This document shows, piece after piece, positions 32,068 through 42,401 of a stretch of 64,000 bases of DNA. Below the pieces are notes generated by a model. The model was not told where the DNA came from and ran no database searches. It worked only from the letters and a program-made list of their open reading frames with translations. Numbering within the stretch: the stretch's first letter is position 1; every line of letters starts with the position of its first letter. A program made the translations under genes and the position numbers. This DNA is from Lepidonotus clava. Taxonomy: Eukaryota; Annelida; Polychaeta; Phyllodocida; Polynoidae. The DNA lies in assembly GCA_936440205.1 (NCBI GenBank), contig OW387136.1:50180232-50244231 (forward strand). The letters are read 5' to 3'.

Positions 32068-33150
32068 CTACTCCTGGTCGTCTTCGCTGAAAGTGTTAGC
32101 GAGGACTTCCAACACCCCGCGGATATTGTTGATAGCCTGGAACTGCCGAATTATCCAAAGCATACTCCAGCGGTCTTCTTCCGGCAAATCGGCGGCCGTG
32201 AGACGTGTGGGACGTGTGGCTCTCAGGGTAACTGATAGGGGTGGAGTGGCTGAGGGACCGGTTAAAGGACCGGGCCGACATACAATAACTCTCTGTGGAA
32301 CAGTCGATGGATGAGCCGTCGACGTCCCGGTCAGTGGGCTTAGAGTCCATTGCTCCCGAGCAGAAGCAGTCCTACCTCCTGGAGTGGTTGGAGGACTGCC
32401 AAGCGAGCTCGAGGGCGACGACGACCGGGGACCGGAGCGTGAAGGCGTTGACCTCGCTGGACTTAAAGGGAGAGCCTCGACGGGCGACATCACCGCAAAG
32501 GCGGGCGTCACGCGCGGCCCTCCTACGAACCCTGAGGGGGAGACTGAGATCCTCCCCATCGAAACGAGTCCAGCCGAAAGAGGTAAGGCCGCGGTTCTAT
32601 CTATCTGAACGCGGCCCCTGCTCGTCGCGAGCTGAATTGCTCGCGACCGGCCTCTACCCTCCGTTGGTGATTGGGGGTCGTCCCCAGGAGCCACGCGTCT
32701 TCGCTTGGCCTCCCGGCTCGTTCCCGCCGGAGGACTTGCCCCGGGACTATGTGGATGTGGCCTTACGGGATCTGGCTGAGTTGGAAGAGGAGATCCCAGC
32801 ATCGGCGAGGGCTGCGCCCGAGGGCCGTAGTCTACTGTGGTGGTGGGAGCGACGATTGAAGAGTCGTGAGTAGGCTCAACTGAAGGCTCACGAGGAGGAG
32901 GAACGGAGGCGGACAGAGAGGAATGCAGGGCAACCATGCGCCCGCGCCGTAGATCCTCAGAGGATGGTGTCGAGGACCCAAGATGAACAATAGGCATCGT
33001 CGCGGCGCCCAGATCTCCTCTCTGCGACGGAGCTGGCGCCACTGGTAACAGCAAATAATGCTGCCCAGCCTCAAGGGCACACGGATCGACGTGGAGTGTA
33101 ATATTATCCCCCACGGTGAAAGAGAAGTAGTCGTCACCTGGAGAATCCAT
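32068..33150 (-). CDS. Antisense ORF of the giant Gypsy element (360 aa)
   Basis: A 360-residue frame runs against gag-pol-env. It starts MDSPGDDYFSFTVGDNITLH, has a long Pro/Ser/Arg-rich middle with a KRRR nuclear-localisation-like cluster (residues 149-152), and ends in a hydrophobic-helical, acidic segment ('WSMLWIIRQFQAINNIRGVL'). Just upstream of its ATG, the antisense strand has a pyrimidine-rich acceptor-like site (ctgttttcctttccag), and about 100 bp further up a TATA-like tataaaca. Antisense genes are known in deltaretroviruses (HBZ). The GC-rich block also permits a 192-residue sense frame (32295-32873), so one of the two may be a by-product. Confidence 0.45.
   Translation of the reverse strand: MDSPGDDYFSFTVGDNITLHVDPCALEAGQHYLLLPVAPAPSQRGDLGAATMPIVHLGSSTPSSEDLRRGRMVALHSSLSASVPPPREPSVEPTHDSSIVAPTTTVDYGPRAQPSPMLGSPLPTQPDPVRPHPHSPGASPPAGTSREAKRRRVAPGDDPQSPTEGRGRSRAIQLATSRGRVQIDRTAALPLSAGLVSMGRISVSPSGFVGGPRVTPAFAVMSPVEALPLSPARSTPSRSGPRSSSPSSSLGSPPTTPGGRTASAREQWTLSPLTGTSTAHPSTVPQRVIVCRPGPLTGPSATPPLSVTLRATRPTRLTAADLPEEDRWSMLWIIRQFQAINNIRGVLEVLANTFSEDDQE
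32295..32873 (+). CDS. Sense ORF overlapping the antisense ORF
   Basis: The frame has its first ATG at 32307 (MDEPSTSRSVGLESIAPEQK). It is Arg/Ser-rich in the middle and has a credible C-terminal part ('PPLVIGGRPQEPRVFAWPPG', 'DYVDVALRDLAELEEEIPAS', 'WWWERRLKSRE'). It lies wholly within the antisense ORF on the other strand. No family is recognised. Local GC-richness makes long open frames likely on both strands, so only one may be real. Confidence 0.35.
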   Translation: MEQSMDEPSTSRSVGLESIAPEQKQSYLLEWLEDCQASSRATTTGDRSVKALTSLDLKGEPRRATSPQRRASRAALLRTLRGRLRSSPSKRVQPKEVRPRFYLSERGPCSSRAELLATGLYPPLVIGGRPQEPRVFAWPPGSFPPEDLPRDYVDVALRDLAELEEEIPASARAAPEGRSLLWWWERRLKSRE

Positions 33151-33308
33151 ATCGAGACGGTGCAGAAGAGCGGACTGGAAAGGAAAACAGTCTTGCTTGT
33201 CCTTCTCTTACAGCGACGTAGCAGAGACTGACCAAAAGACAGGTCAAACATGGTATGTTTATACGGAACAAAACTGAACAAAGGTATTATCTAAACTGAC
33301 AGGAATAA

Positions 33309-34916
33309 TTGGTCGGGAAGAACCGGAAACAGGAAACAGCACTTCCTAGAACTGGGAAGGGATACCCACGCGCACTGGTAAACGAGCAAAAATGGCGGTT
33401 AAAAACATGGTGCATTCTGTGCATGGTCCGTGTCGTGCTGTCAGTTCAGGCACCCCCACGGGCAATCGACGCGATGACCATTAGTTTGGAGGAGTATGGT
33501 ATTGTGCTGAAACCCGGCAGACTCATGTCAACGGCTGACGTGTCTCATGTCCGCCAGGGCTTCACCATCGCCATCCCAAGACCGACAGATCGGGCAACTC
33601 CCACAGAAAGCGTCGTAGCATATTGCCCACAACACCAGTCCCAGCACGATGCACGATCAAATCGGGCGTATATAGAGGTATGTGATGTAATTGAACGAAC
33701 TCAAACGTGGTTATACATGACCACTACGGTTTTACGCAAAAGGCAGGCCCATTTGGTAAAGGCAGTGCTCGACACGTTACCGATGGACCAACGAGATCCA
33801 TACCAGCTGAGCAAACGCAATGAAATTAAAGAAGCGGAAGGACACTGGCTTGGACTGGACTTTGCTTCAAAGGCAGAGGTAGACCTGAGCCGACAGCTTA
33901 TAAAAGTCAATGACAAGGCTCTTACTAACCTTAGTCGGAATTTTGAAGAGTTTCTCTACCGGACTGAGCAAAAAGACAAGCTTGGGCAACAGTTTATGGA
34001 TGAGGCGCTCAAATGGATGAGGGACTACGAATATTACCAGGGACGTGCGAGAAACATGATGGTAGAACAGCGCCTTGAAATAGGAGCTGTGAAGTTGTTC
34101 TCGAGTCTACTGCCCCTGTTACTGGAAGATAGGTTGGGAACAACCATCTACCTCCAGGACTTAATGACGCAAACGTATGCATTTAGACGTGGCGTACAGT
34201 TGTTGTTACAAGGCAGACTAGCCATGGAACTGGTACCACCTACGGCACTGGAACAGGCCGTACAACAGGTGACCGTATACCTTAAGAAGGTATATCCACG
34301 GTTTGACATAGCATTCAAAGCTCCTTCATTCTATTATGATAACGCGAGACCCACATTCTCGCTGCAAGCTGTCGACCAGGAGGGCCAGGACCACCGTTTA
34401 CTGATATTCGTCCGGATTCCTGTTGTTTCAGAGGAACATTTATTTAGAGTCTATGAGATTCTATCGTTCCCTGTTCCGATAAACCTACCTAATAATGCGG
34501 GTAAAGACGCTTTGCAGATTATCGATCTACCGAAATATGTGGCTGTTTCTCTCAGTAAGAACTACTACATCCCCATGACGCATCTTAATTGGGCAACGTG
34601 TTATGGAAATTCGGTGATTCTGTGTAAGGACATCCCTTACATGAAGAAAGTAACGGATGAAACCTGTCTTGCCGCACTTCTCCGCAAAGACAAGAGAGGT
34701 GTGACCAAGCGTTGTAAATTGGACTATTTATTAAATCCGGACTTTGGCGAGATGGCCATTTACCTGGACGACGTCCCAGGAGACGTCCTGATAGTCAGCG
34801 CTGAAAAACAGGGAGCACTTATCTGTGGAAGCCAACCCCCAGTTATGAAAACAATAGAAAATTATGCGCGTATCCATATTGGATGCGACTGCGCGTTCCA
34901 GACACGAGGAGCCTAG
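33309..34916 (+). CDS. env: Env-like protein, errantivirus/baculovirus F-like
   Basis: The 535-residue frame opens without an ATG after an acceptor-like 'aaactgacag', and its first ATG is at 33423, next to a hydrophobic segment ('WCILCMVRVVLSVQA') that resembles a signal peptide. Gypsy-family env is known to be made from spliced mRNA. The body has helical segments ('RNFEEFLYRTEQKDKLGQQF'), a 'LLQGRLAMELVPPTALEQAV' block, an 'IFVRIPVVSE' block and paired cysteines toward the C-terminus (CYGN, CKDI, TCLA, CGSQ, CDCAF), an order seen in F-like env proteins of insect errantiviruses. Homology is judged from pattern only. Confidence 0.6.
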   Translation: MVGKNRKQETALPRTGKGYPRALVNEQKWRLKTWCILCMVRVVLSVQAPPRAIDAMTISLEEYGIVLKPGRLMSTADVSHVRQGFTIAIPRPTDRATPTESVVAYCPQHQSQHDARSNRAYIEVCDVIERTQTWLYMTTTVLRKRQAHLVKAVLDTLPMDQRDPYQLSKRNEIKEAEGHWLGLDFASKAEVDLSRQLIKVNDKALTNLSRNFEEFLYRTEQKDKLGQQFMDEALKWMRDYEYYQGRARNMMVEQRLEIGAVKLFSSLLPLLLEDRLGTTIYLQDLMTQTYAFRRGVQLLLQGRLAMELVPPTALEQAVQQVTVYLKKVYPRFDIAFKAPSFYYDNARPTFSLQAVDQEGQDHRLLIFVRIPVVSEEHLFRVYEILSFPVPINLPNNAGKDALQIIDLPKYVAVSLSKNYYIPMTHLNWATCYGNSVILCKDIPYMKKVTDETCLAALLRKDKRGVTKRCKLDYLLNPDFGEMAIYLDDVPGDVLIVSAEKQGALICGSQPPVMKTIENYARIHIGCDCAFQTRGA

Positions 34917-35169
34917 ATCCCATACAGTCTCAGAGCATGTAGCAAAGGGACCAACACTTTTACGGTCTCTTTTCCAAGCAGTGGACTGCTGGAAGCTCGA
35001 CTGAATGTAAAAACATGGTTAGCCAACCTGACTAGGGAACACGAAGAAGGTACGTCCTATGTGGTAGCGGACGACCCTCTTCCCCCCGAAAATCAGAACT
35101 GAACTTAAAGACGCGGCTAAGGGCTTTGCGACCCGGGTCCCTTTATCTGACCTTCTGCATCGAATAAAG

Positions 35170-36036
35170 ATGAACGAGAAGAATAGGAAGGAAGGAATCA
35201 AAAGGGCGCACGACCACTATGAAAAGACGAGATGGCGCTGGGGCCGATTCCAAGGAGGCTTCGGTATCACCTCTATAGTGTTCGTCATCATCATCCTAGT
35301 TGTGATAGGATGTATCGCCAAGAAATGTTGGGGACTAAAAGGGGGAGCTACAGGCCTGGCGCTGTCATCATTATTGCCAAAGACGTCGGCTTATCCACTG
35401 GACAGACTAAAGGAGGGCACCCTGCCACCTTGCCCTGAGGGAGATGTGCATCCGACATCTACAGCGGTGTTGGCTGTTCTCCTCGCAATACTTATTGTGG
35501 GCATCGTTGTTGTGATATGGAAATGGCGCAAAGGACTTTTACATCAAATGGTTGATGGAATTTACGTCCAATTCGCCTCCCCAGTGCACTCTGAAACAGT
35601 CTTCATTGGCGAACTCGCCGTACCATATGACCACACATTTACTGAAGGTCATGTACTGGTACATGATGCTGTGGTTAATCAGTTTTGTTGGCAGTGTACC
35701 TTAACCATGTACTGGGGTACCAAACTCAAAGGTGCAGCGACACGACCGGGAATGCATCCGGCTGACATTCCCTTACCTGAGACACTGGTAGTATCTAAGA
35801 AACTAGCAAGGTTGATGATGGGTACGTCCAAATCGCTCACCAGGACCAGACTCTTGAAATACTCGTGTGGACTGGCAACACCAATACCGGCAAACGTTCC
35901 ACGGTTGGTGGACGCTGGGTGGACGGACCTGGGGGCCCCGGAACCTCGTTCGAGACCTCTACCGGCTCCGGCCATAATTGGCGACCAATCAAGCCGAGCG
36001 GGAACGGGCGCTGTTTACGAAGCGTTAATATCGTAA
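35170..36036 (+). CDS. Two-membrane-span ORF downstream of env
   Basis: This 288-residue frame begins with a basic stretch (KNRKEGIKRAHDHYEKTRWR), then a hydrophobic span 'ITSIVFVIIILVVIGCIAKK', a Pro/Gly-rich linker, a second span 'AVLAVLLAILIVGIVVVIWK', then about 160 residues of soluble sequence. The first span followed by CxxKC resembles an env anchor with cytoplasmic cysteines, so the start may be the end of the env product. The soluble tail is not a domain I recognise. Confidence 0.5.
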   Translation: MNEKNRKEGIKRAHDHYEKTRWRWGRFQGGFGITSIVFVIIILVVIGCIAKKCWGLKGGATGLALSSLLPKTSAYPLDRLKEGTLPPCPEGDVHPTSTAVLAVLLAILIVGIVVVIWKWRKGLLHQMVDGIYVQFASPVHSETVFIGELAVPYDHTFTEGHVLVHDAVVNQFCWQCTLTMYWGTKLKGAATRPGMHPADIPLPETLVVSKKLARLMMGTSKSLTRTRLLKYSCGLATPIPANVPRLVDAGWTDLGAPEPRSRPLPAPAIIGDQSSRAGTGAVYEALIS

Positions 36037-36039
36037 ACA

Positions 36040-39000
36040 AAACACATAATTGGACAACCACCATTATTATGTGGCATTGAGAATTGTAATGTATCTAGTG
36101 TTCGTTAAATTAACGTGTGAACAAAAGGTTGTGACAAAGTAGTCACGTAGCAAATATAAAGTGTACAAACTGTGGACAATCCTTCTCATCGAAATCAAGA
36201 GGAAGTGACTGCTCTTTGATAAACAGGAGGGATCAACAGACTCCTCTAAATGAACAAATGAAAGGTTTGTGAGTTTAAATGACTTACCTAACGCCTGTAT
36301 CCAGGAAGAAACTTCATTTGTCTCAAACATGCCGATAGGTATACAATGCACGTACAATGTTAGAAGCCTAGAACCCTATACATCGTCTTTCTTCACATTG
36401 CCTTGTGTACGACGTAGAAGGTCGGAGAAGGAAATCAGCATTGCAATGTGTTTTGTATTGTGTTTGTTAGACGACGGTTAAGACAGTGCAAGAGTTATGA
36501 ACAAGACTTACCGCACGTGAGGAGATGGAATCTGCCCTCACGATGTAAATGGCACCTTACTGTATGTGACAATACCTATACTACACTCAACAAACATTGA
36601 GAAGTGAATTTGAACTGAACTAAAGAAAACCACAGGATTATCAGCAAAGGACAATTATGAATTATCAACAGGGTTACCCTACTATTGTTGAAATGTCTTT
36701 TGGTACACATTTGTTCGCGATGCAGGGTAAGTGCTTTTATTGCTGAGATGGATTGACGACGCCATAATAAGATAACTATCTAATAACCCTTATTCTAACA
36801 CCGTGGCAATGACTTGCCAAAATACATATTGAGGGGTTAGTAAAATAACGAGCGGTACGCTCTTGAGTAGGCCAGGTCTACATGTATCTATAGACCTCAC
36901 AGGGTAAGTTTCATATTACACAACTGTGCTCGGCTTAGTGTAATACTCTAAATTCTACTTCTAAAGTATGTGTCCTACACTGCTACTTTTAGGGGGAAGA
37001 CCGCCTTCTAGTAATACAACTAGAGGGTATGAGGTATATCTTCTACTGAAGTATACGTCATGTTACCGCACCCCGTACGGTCAGTGACACCCTTTTTGGA
37101 GCACATCTTCTCAAAGAATTCTGTCGCGTCAAATCCGTGACTTATGCAGGGGATGGTACCTTTACCTTAGCTAATTCGAGTTCCATACATGAGAAGTACA
37201 AGTAAGCGGCTCCATATTATGCAGAACTGGCATAATAATAATGAAACATTCGTTCAGAATGTAGGCGTCATCCATCCTTTTCGTCCCCATTGTGATACCT
37301 CATGGGAGAAACGGTGCTATAAAATGGTTGTGGTATTGCCAAAATAATCTCCTCATTTCGTGACGGGACATTACGGGTTGTTTTAACACTCAGCGAAAGT
37401 AACTCCTGCAGATGCTGGATATGATTGCTTTTTGATTTGTCGCATGCAAAGTGGTTACATGTGTTCACACAGGCATCTGTGAAAAGACCCTGACGTGAGT
37501 AGAGTTGGAGTCGAAATTATGATGTTATTTCTGTGTCGAAAGTTTGCCATTGGGTATTCGACCCGGGTAAAATAATAGAAATTATAGAATTTAGTGAGTA
37601 GCCACTCGGTTCACATGGTGCTGATCGGGTTTTGCTGACTACACATAATTTATGTAATTATGGAATCTATAATTTCGCAAAAAAACCTGCTAAAAGGGGC
37701 AAAGAACCTCGATTAGTTGGCTCTACTGATTATGCTAAATAAGGCAGAAGGTAGAAAAATATTTCGGGAGCAGGATTGCTCCGAACACAATAATCAAGGG
37801 TTGGAAAAACATCTATGCGAAGCTCATCAGCGGGCTGTGAACTGAGTGAGTGAACAATTAGGATGTTAAGTGGTAGCGAAGGAAGCCTTCCTACTACACC
37901 TAGTCAACGCACGACGATGCGAGTCAGCTTTGGTGGACGCTCTCGGAAGTTGGGGTCCGTTATGCGCCACACCACCTATAATTCTTCCTAGGGGAGGTCT
38001 CTCGCCGTAAAGTAGTACTCTTCAAAACTATGGGCGGGAGCCTCAAAACAAAAGGGGGAAGGGTATATTTCAGTTGCTGATGGAGGTCAGTTGCTGGAAT
38101 AGCTCTAAAAACTATGTTTCATGTTGCATGTTGTGTTAAAAACAAATGTTTCATGTTGCATGTTGTGTTGAAAAACAATTGTGTTATTGGAAAAGCAAGT
38201 CTGAAAGATCCTTGTTTCTCGATTCACACTTACCTCTTTTCATTGGTCAACCGGGCGGTAGGTGAACCGTGATATTGTGGTAATAGTGCAGATTCTTCCG
38301 TTTAAATGGTAATTGCATGATGAATCCTATAAGGGAAAAGAAAGATAGGCTGGTGAAGGTATGGTGCTAGTCTTCTTCTACTCTTATCATCTCAAAAAGC
38401 CATGGTAACAGGTCGACTCTTAGGGACCTGGGGCCAAAATATTGTTACAGTAAGGCTTCTGTACAAAACTCATCATCATTCTTTGCAAAAACTTACCATA
38501 AACACATCTTTTTGTGACGGCTGAGTCCAGAACGGTGCGTGAGCGATGTTCTTAATATCGGCATTGTTGTTTTGAACATCTTAACTTACCTTAAAACCAT
38601 TGCTGGGCGAGCAGATGCTGCATCAAAGCCCCGCGACCCAGAGTTGCTGATCGGGGTATTCCAAGTCAAAGCGTAAATATGTCCATGCCACGAACCGTGT
38701 GTTTGTGACGCGTAGGGGCGTCCAAATATCTCACTGTCACTGCTTATGTCCCATTGGGATAAAAGACATGTGCTTGACTGTGGAAAGGTGTCCTATAGAA
38801 ATTCTATCTGAAGGTGTGTAGTAAAACCGCGGAAGCTCTCTCTCACTGTTAAAACTTGCTATATTGTAATATGTTGTAGGTGCTGTTCCGGTGTGGGACA
38901 GTACATATAACGAAAAACCTATGTGAAAACCTATAATGGTTTGTCGTCATCTCATTAGACTGGTCCATCTTGGAATTCATGTCCACCCCGTCACTCTCTT

Positions 39001-41080
39001 GCAAAGTAAGATTTGCAGTAACATACATATCCTACATATGTGATGTTGAGGTCACTGATACACATGCTTCTTCTGTTCTCTTCCACCTATTGTCATTCAT
39101 TCTAAGCGAAAGCTGTCACCTGTAGACTTAATACTACGTCTACATCACCAACTCTTACTTCTAATGACTCTTGTCTTAGGAGGTCTGGGAGGGGGGAGTT
39201 CTCAATGGTAGGTAGTGAGTGGTTAGTACTCCGTGCCGCACCTTGAGACGGCCTTGCGTCGCATGGACTGACTCTTACCTTGATATCCTCCATTGGTAGC
39301 TTGACATGATCTGCGCCATTTGGTGGATATGTCCTTGACATTTTGGTGACATTTCTATAGCTGAGTCGCTTCGCCATAAACTTGTCTGTCCCTATTGATG
39401 CTTGAGCCGTTTGGTTCTTCACAATGGTAGTCGGAGCAATGCTTCTTGACTGAACAAGTGATCCATTGACGGAATTTCCTTGAGGATATGACAGAGGTGC
39501 TGTTGTTGTCATGCAAAAAGAGATCATTTCCGATGCTGGCGACCTGACCGTCCATTTGGGCTCTATACCAGTTATTGTCTATCGGGAAGAAGTCTTGCAG
39601 TCGGTTGACTGCCTGGTTCCAAACATGTTGGGTCCCACTTCTTGGTAGATGAGGGTTGTCTGACTTACTTACTTAAAAAACTCCAGGTTTGGGCATTGTA
39701 TGCTTGATTTAATCCTAAATCATGGGGAGTTCCACCAAACTGCAATGGGCTAGTGCATAACCCATAAAATGTATGAGAGGTTTTTACTTTAATATAGAGG
39801 GTTAATGCTCGGAATCGAGACAATGTGGGTCAGAAATCCTCCCCTGTCACTTTCCACTTTTGACTCGACCACTAAAATATGGGAGTTCACCAAACACTTC
39901 AGTCTTTTCATACCTCTTGATCATCCTCATCAATGTTTCGAAGCGAAGTGTTCTTGCCTAGTTGAATGGCATATCCCATGGTCATTAGTCAATTGTAATG
40001 GAATGACAGGTCTATCTCTTTTTCTCTTCTGGTGAGAACGTCTTGTCTATTTCTCACCATAGGGATTAGAGTAACGCCCTTTGGACGAATACTGTTCTGT
40101 TGACGGGATTCCTTGAAAGTGGTGGAATAATCAATCTTTGAACTTTGCACGCTATAGAGTATACGAGACGGTAACTTTTGCAGTCCACTAGTTATCTTGT
40201 TAATCATGTGTTGTGATGATAATCCTTGCCTGTACGCGTTGTGAGTTCTTTCCCAGTCGTTTTGGAGACGATACAGTCCTTCTGTTCACTTTTGCCAGTT
40301 GAATTGGAAAAAATACTGCCTTCTCTGTTCATTGGCAAGGTTTTGAAAACTGTGCATGTAATTTGTGTGCTATGTTGTGGTGCAACGAATTGCAAATGTA
40401 TTAGACTAGGTTACATACTAGTCATTCCTAATCGTTTCGAGTGCGGGAAAAAGGAACGAAAAACAAAGAAAAACAACTATGAGTAATGAGAGTTGTGAAG
40501 ACTTATCTCATGTCGACCTATTTTGACTGTAAATGAGCCCTATCAAATGTGGTGAGACTAAGTTGTAAACAAGTCCGAACAACTAAAACTGCACGAGCTG
40601 AATGCTTAGCTTTGTTGTAAATGAAAGGACAAACTCCATGTTAATACATATGGATCACCTCTTTATTAGACCTTCGCCGACCTGTCAACTGGATATGTGA
40701 ATTCTTTTGCATTGGTGACGCTGGTGAGTTATTAATACTGGTCTTTAGAGGTAGACAGTTGAGTACTCATACGAGGTACATTGTATTGATGTCGCTGGTA
40801 CTATTGCATATGAGCGAACTGCTGGTTGACTAATTGAGTACTGTAAAATGGGAAGATCCTCATCCTTAAAATTGATTAAGTTAATTATAACTACATATCT
40901 CGATGTATGATGGATACCATTGTAAACAAACTGAAACATCTTACTGTATGCTGGATACCATTGTACACGAAGATTCTAAAAAATTATTATTAAAATTTAG
41001 TGACAAGGTAACTCAAAGTTATGACACTAATCAAGGATCGATTACCACCATATCTATCCTCGAACTTAGCCGCCGTCGAT
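36040..41080 (+). other. Long gene-less 3' part of the giant Gypsy element
   Basis: About 5 kb between the last ORF and the 3' LTR contains no large frame on either strand; the longest is an unrecognised 141-residue minus-strand frame at 39102-39527. It includes a 2-copy direct repeat (gtttcatgttgcatgttgtg, 38116-38168) and two similar 'ggataccattgta' motifs near 40913 and 40960. It could be unrelated DNA inserted in the element, extended UTR, or decayed genes. Confidence 0.55.
38116..38170 (+). repeat. Short direct repeat, two copies
   Basis: gtttcatgttgcatgttgtg followed by ttaaaaacaa recurs once with a spacing of about 33 bp. Confidence 0.8.
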
Positions 41081-41617
41081 TGTACTGACGCGGGTGGCCA
41101 GTCCATGTTTGGGCAGCATAACGTGAGCTTAGAAGCGCACGTGTAAGCCAATGTTTCACTTTGACAGTAGTGAAATGAGGGAGGAGTTAAGGTGTGACGT
41201 ACCACCATATAATAATGTGTTCCGCTCTTAGTTAGCCAGAGTAGCTGCAAGCACTGTGTGAGTAAACATCCTGTGAAGGTTGGACCTTTAATCTGCAGTC
41301 TAGGTTCTGGAGAGAGGCATATAGAAATTGTGTTAGAGCGCGGAGCGTTGACTGAATGTGTTTGAGGGAACTCTAACCTCGGGACTGATCATGGTCAATC
41401 GAGTTCTTGTCACGGAACGACTAGACATTGGATAATAAACAACAAATCCTTTCACAACGAGTGTTCACGTCTTACATGATGAGGGAACTATAATTATGTA
41501 TTGGACGATCGCAGTCGACGAGGAGGGAGACTGCGAATGGAGCTAGCGATTATCTATACAACGAAATAACACAAACACGCATTAACTTTAAATGAATAAT
41601 TAAACCTCTATAGTTCA
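41081..41617 (+). repeat. 3' LTR of the giant Gypsy element
   Basis: It is the same length as the 5' LTR, with about five base differences over 537 positions, and is followed by the ATAT target duplication. The sequence just before it is not an obvious purine tract. Confidence 0.93.
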
Positions 41618-41751
41618 ATATTTAACAGACCCTAGAACATTCAAAATCCATTACAACTTTACCAAATCTTAGGAATATGTACCTAAGGTCTATAGCAAAA
41701 TTTAAAGTAAAAAAAGTGGGGGTCATCTCTACTGATACGGGTGTCAGTTAA

Positions 41752-41928
41752 GGGACTGTCCATAAATGATGTCATGCTTTTTCAGGGTATTTTTAGGACC
41801 CACCCACCCCCCTGTCACACTATATTTTCTAATCTAAACATGAAAATGAGGCCCGTTTTCAGGTAGTGTCACATTGTTCTAACCACCCACCCACCCCCTT
41901 GTGCGTGACATCATTTATGGACAGCCCC
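41752..41928. mobile_element. Harbinger-like MITE, complete
   Basis: A 177-bp element with inverted ends GGGACTGTCCATAAATGATG and, on the other strand, GGGGCTGTCCATAAATGATG, flanked by TAA on both sides (41749-41751 and 41929-41931). TWA target sites are typical of PIF/Harbinger transposons. It is non-coding, and related ends occur at 2589 and 18144-18235. Confidence 0.8.
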
Positions 41929-41982
41929 TAAGATATGCTGTAGTTACCTTAACTAGTTGTTTATCTGTAACTAGACCTGTAC

Positions 41983-42401
41983 TGTGAACATAGGGTTTTG
42001 TATGGTATAAATGAAGTGAAGACTTGAAGGCAGGAGTTGTAGTTGATGATAAGATATATTTCTGTACAGAACTCAGGAGAGTAGGCCTAAAGGCTTATTG
42101 CTGCTTAGTGGTTTACATGTTGTCTGTTCTGCTGCTGGACCCAGAGTGTCCCTCACAGCATACCTGCACCTCCCACCTGACCTTTGGTCAGTGACCTAAT
42201 TACAACTGACCAATCAGGACAGGGGGAGTGCTAACTGTCTAATTGCCATAAACTCTATGATGTAGTATGTATATATTTGACATATTTTGATTATTATTAA
42301 ATTTTAGGAAATTATGATAATGATATAATTCATATAATACATTAGATGAATACTTGTAATTATTAGAGGGAGGATATGCCATGCCTAAACTTAGGTATGA
42401 C
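41983..42401 (+). repeat. LTR-like repeat, left copy
   Basis: A 419-bp unit with TGTGAACA..TATGACA ends, nearly identical to 52186-52919 once the SINE there is ignored. It has an early TATA-like gtataaatg. GTAC lies just before it (41979-41982) and GTAC also lies just after the right copy (52920-52923), while neither copy has its own flanking duplication. This fits the two ends of one LTR element. No primer-binding site follows it. Confidence 0.5.

Larger units (their letters stand above)
24197..41617 (+). mobile_element. Giant env-bearing Gypsy-type LTR element (17.4 kb)
   Basis: It has two 537-bp LTRs (24197-24733 and 41081-41617) with TG..CA ends and about five differences between them, flanked by ATAT (24193-24196 and 41618-41621). 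Parts: primer-binding site 24736-24752, gag 24880-26907, pol about 27030-31149, accessory region about 31200-33280 with an antisense ORF, env-like 33309-34916, two-membrane-span ORF 35170-36036, and about 5 kb without genes before the 3' LTR. I see no obvious polypurine tract before the 3' LTR. Gag and env-like frames look whole; pol has about three breaks. LTR similarity of about 99% points to a recent insertion. It is Metaviridae-like and about twice to three times the usual length. Confidence 0.9.

Noticed and set aside
32832-33281. Second minus-strand ORF (149 aa) overlapping the antisense ORF start
   Set aside because: Leu/Cys/Arg-rich composition, no recognised motif, and the 360-aa frame has better ends and upstream signals.
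40990-41250. 86-aa minus-strand ORF overlapping the 3' LTR start
   Set aside because: It spans the LTR boundary, so it is not an independent gene; antisense LTR frames are common by chance.
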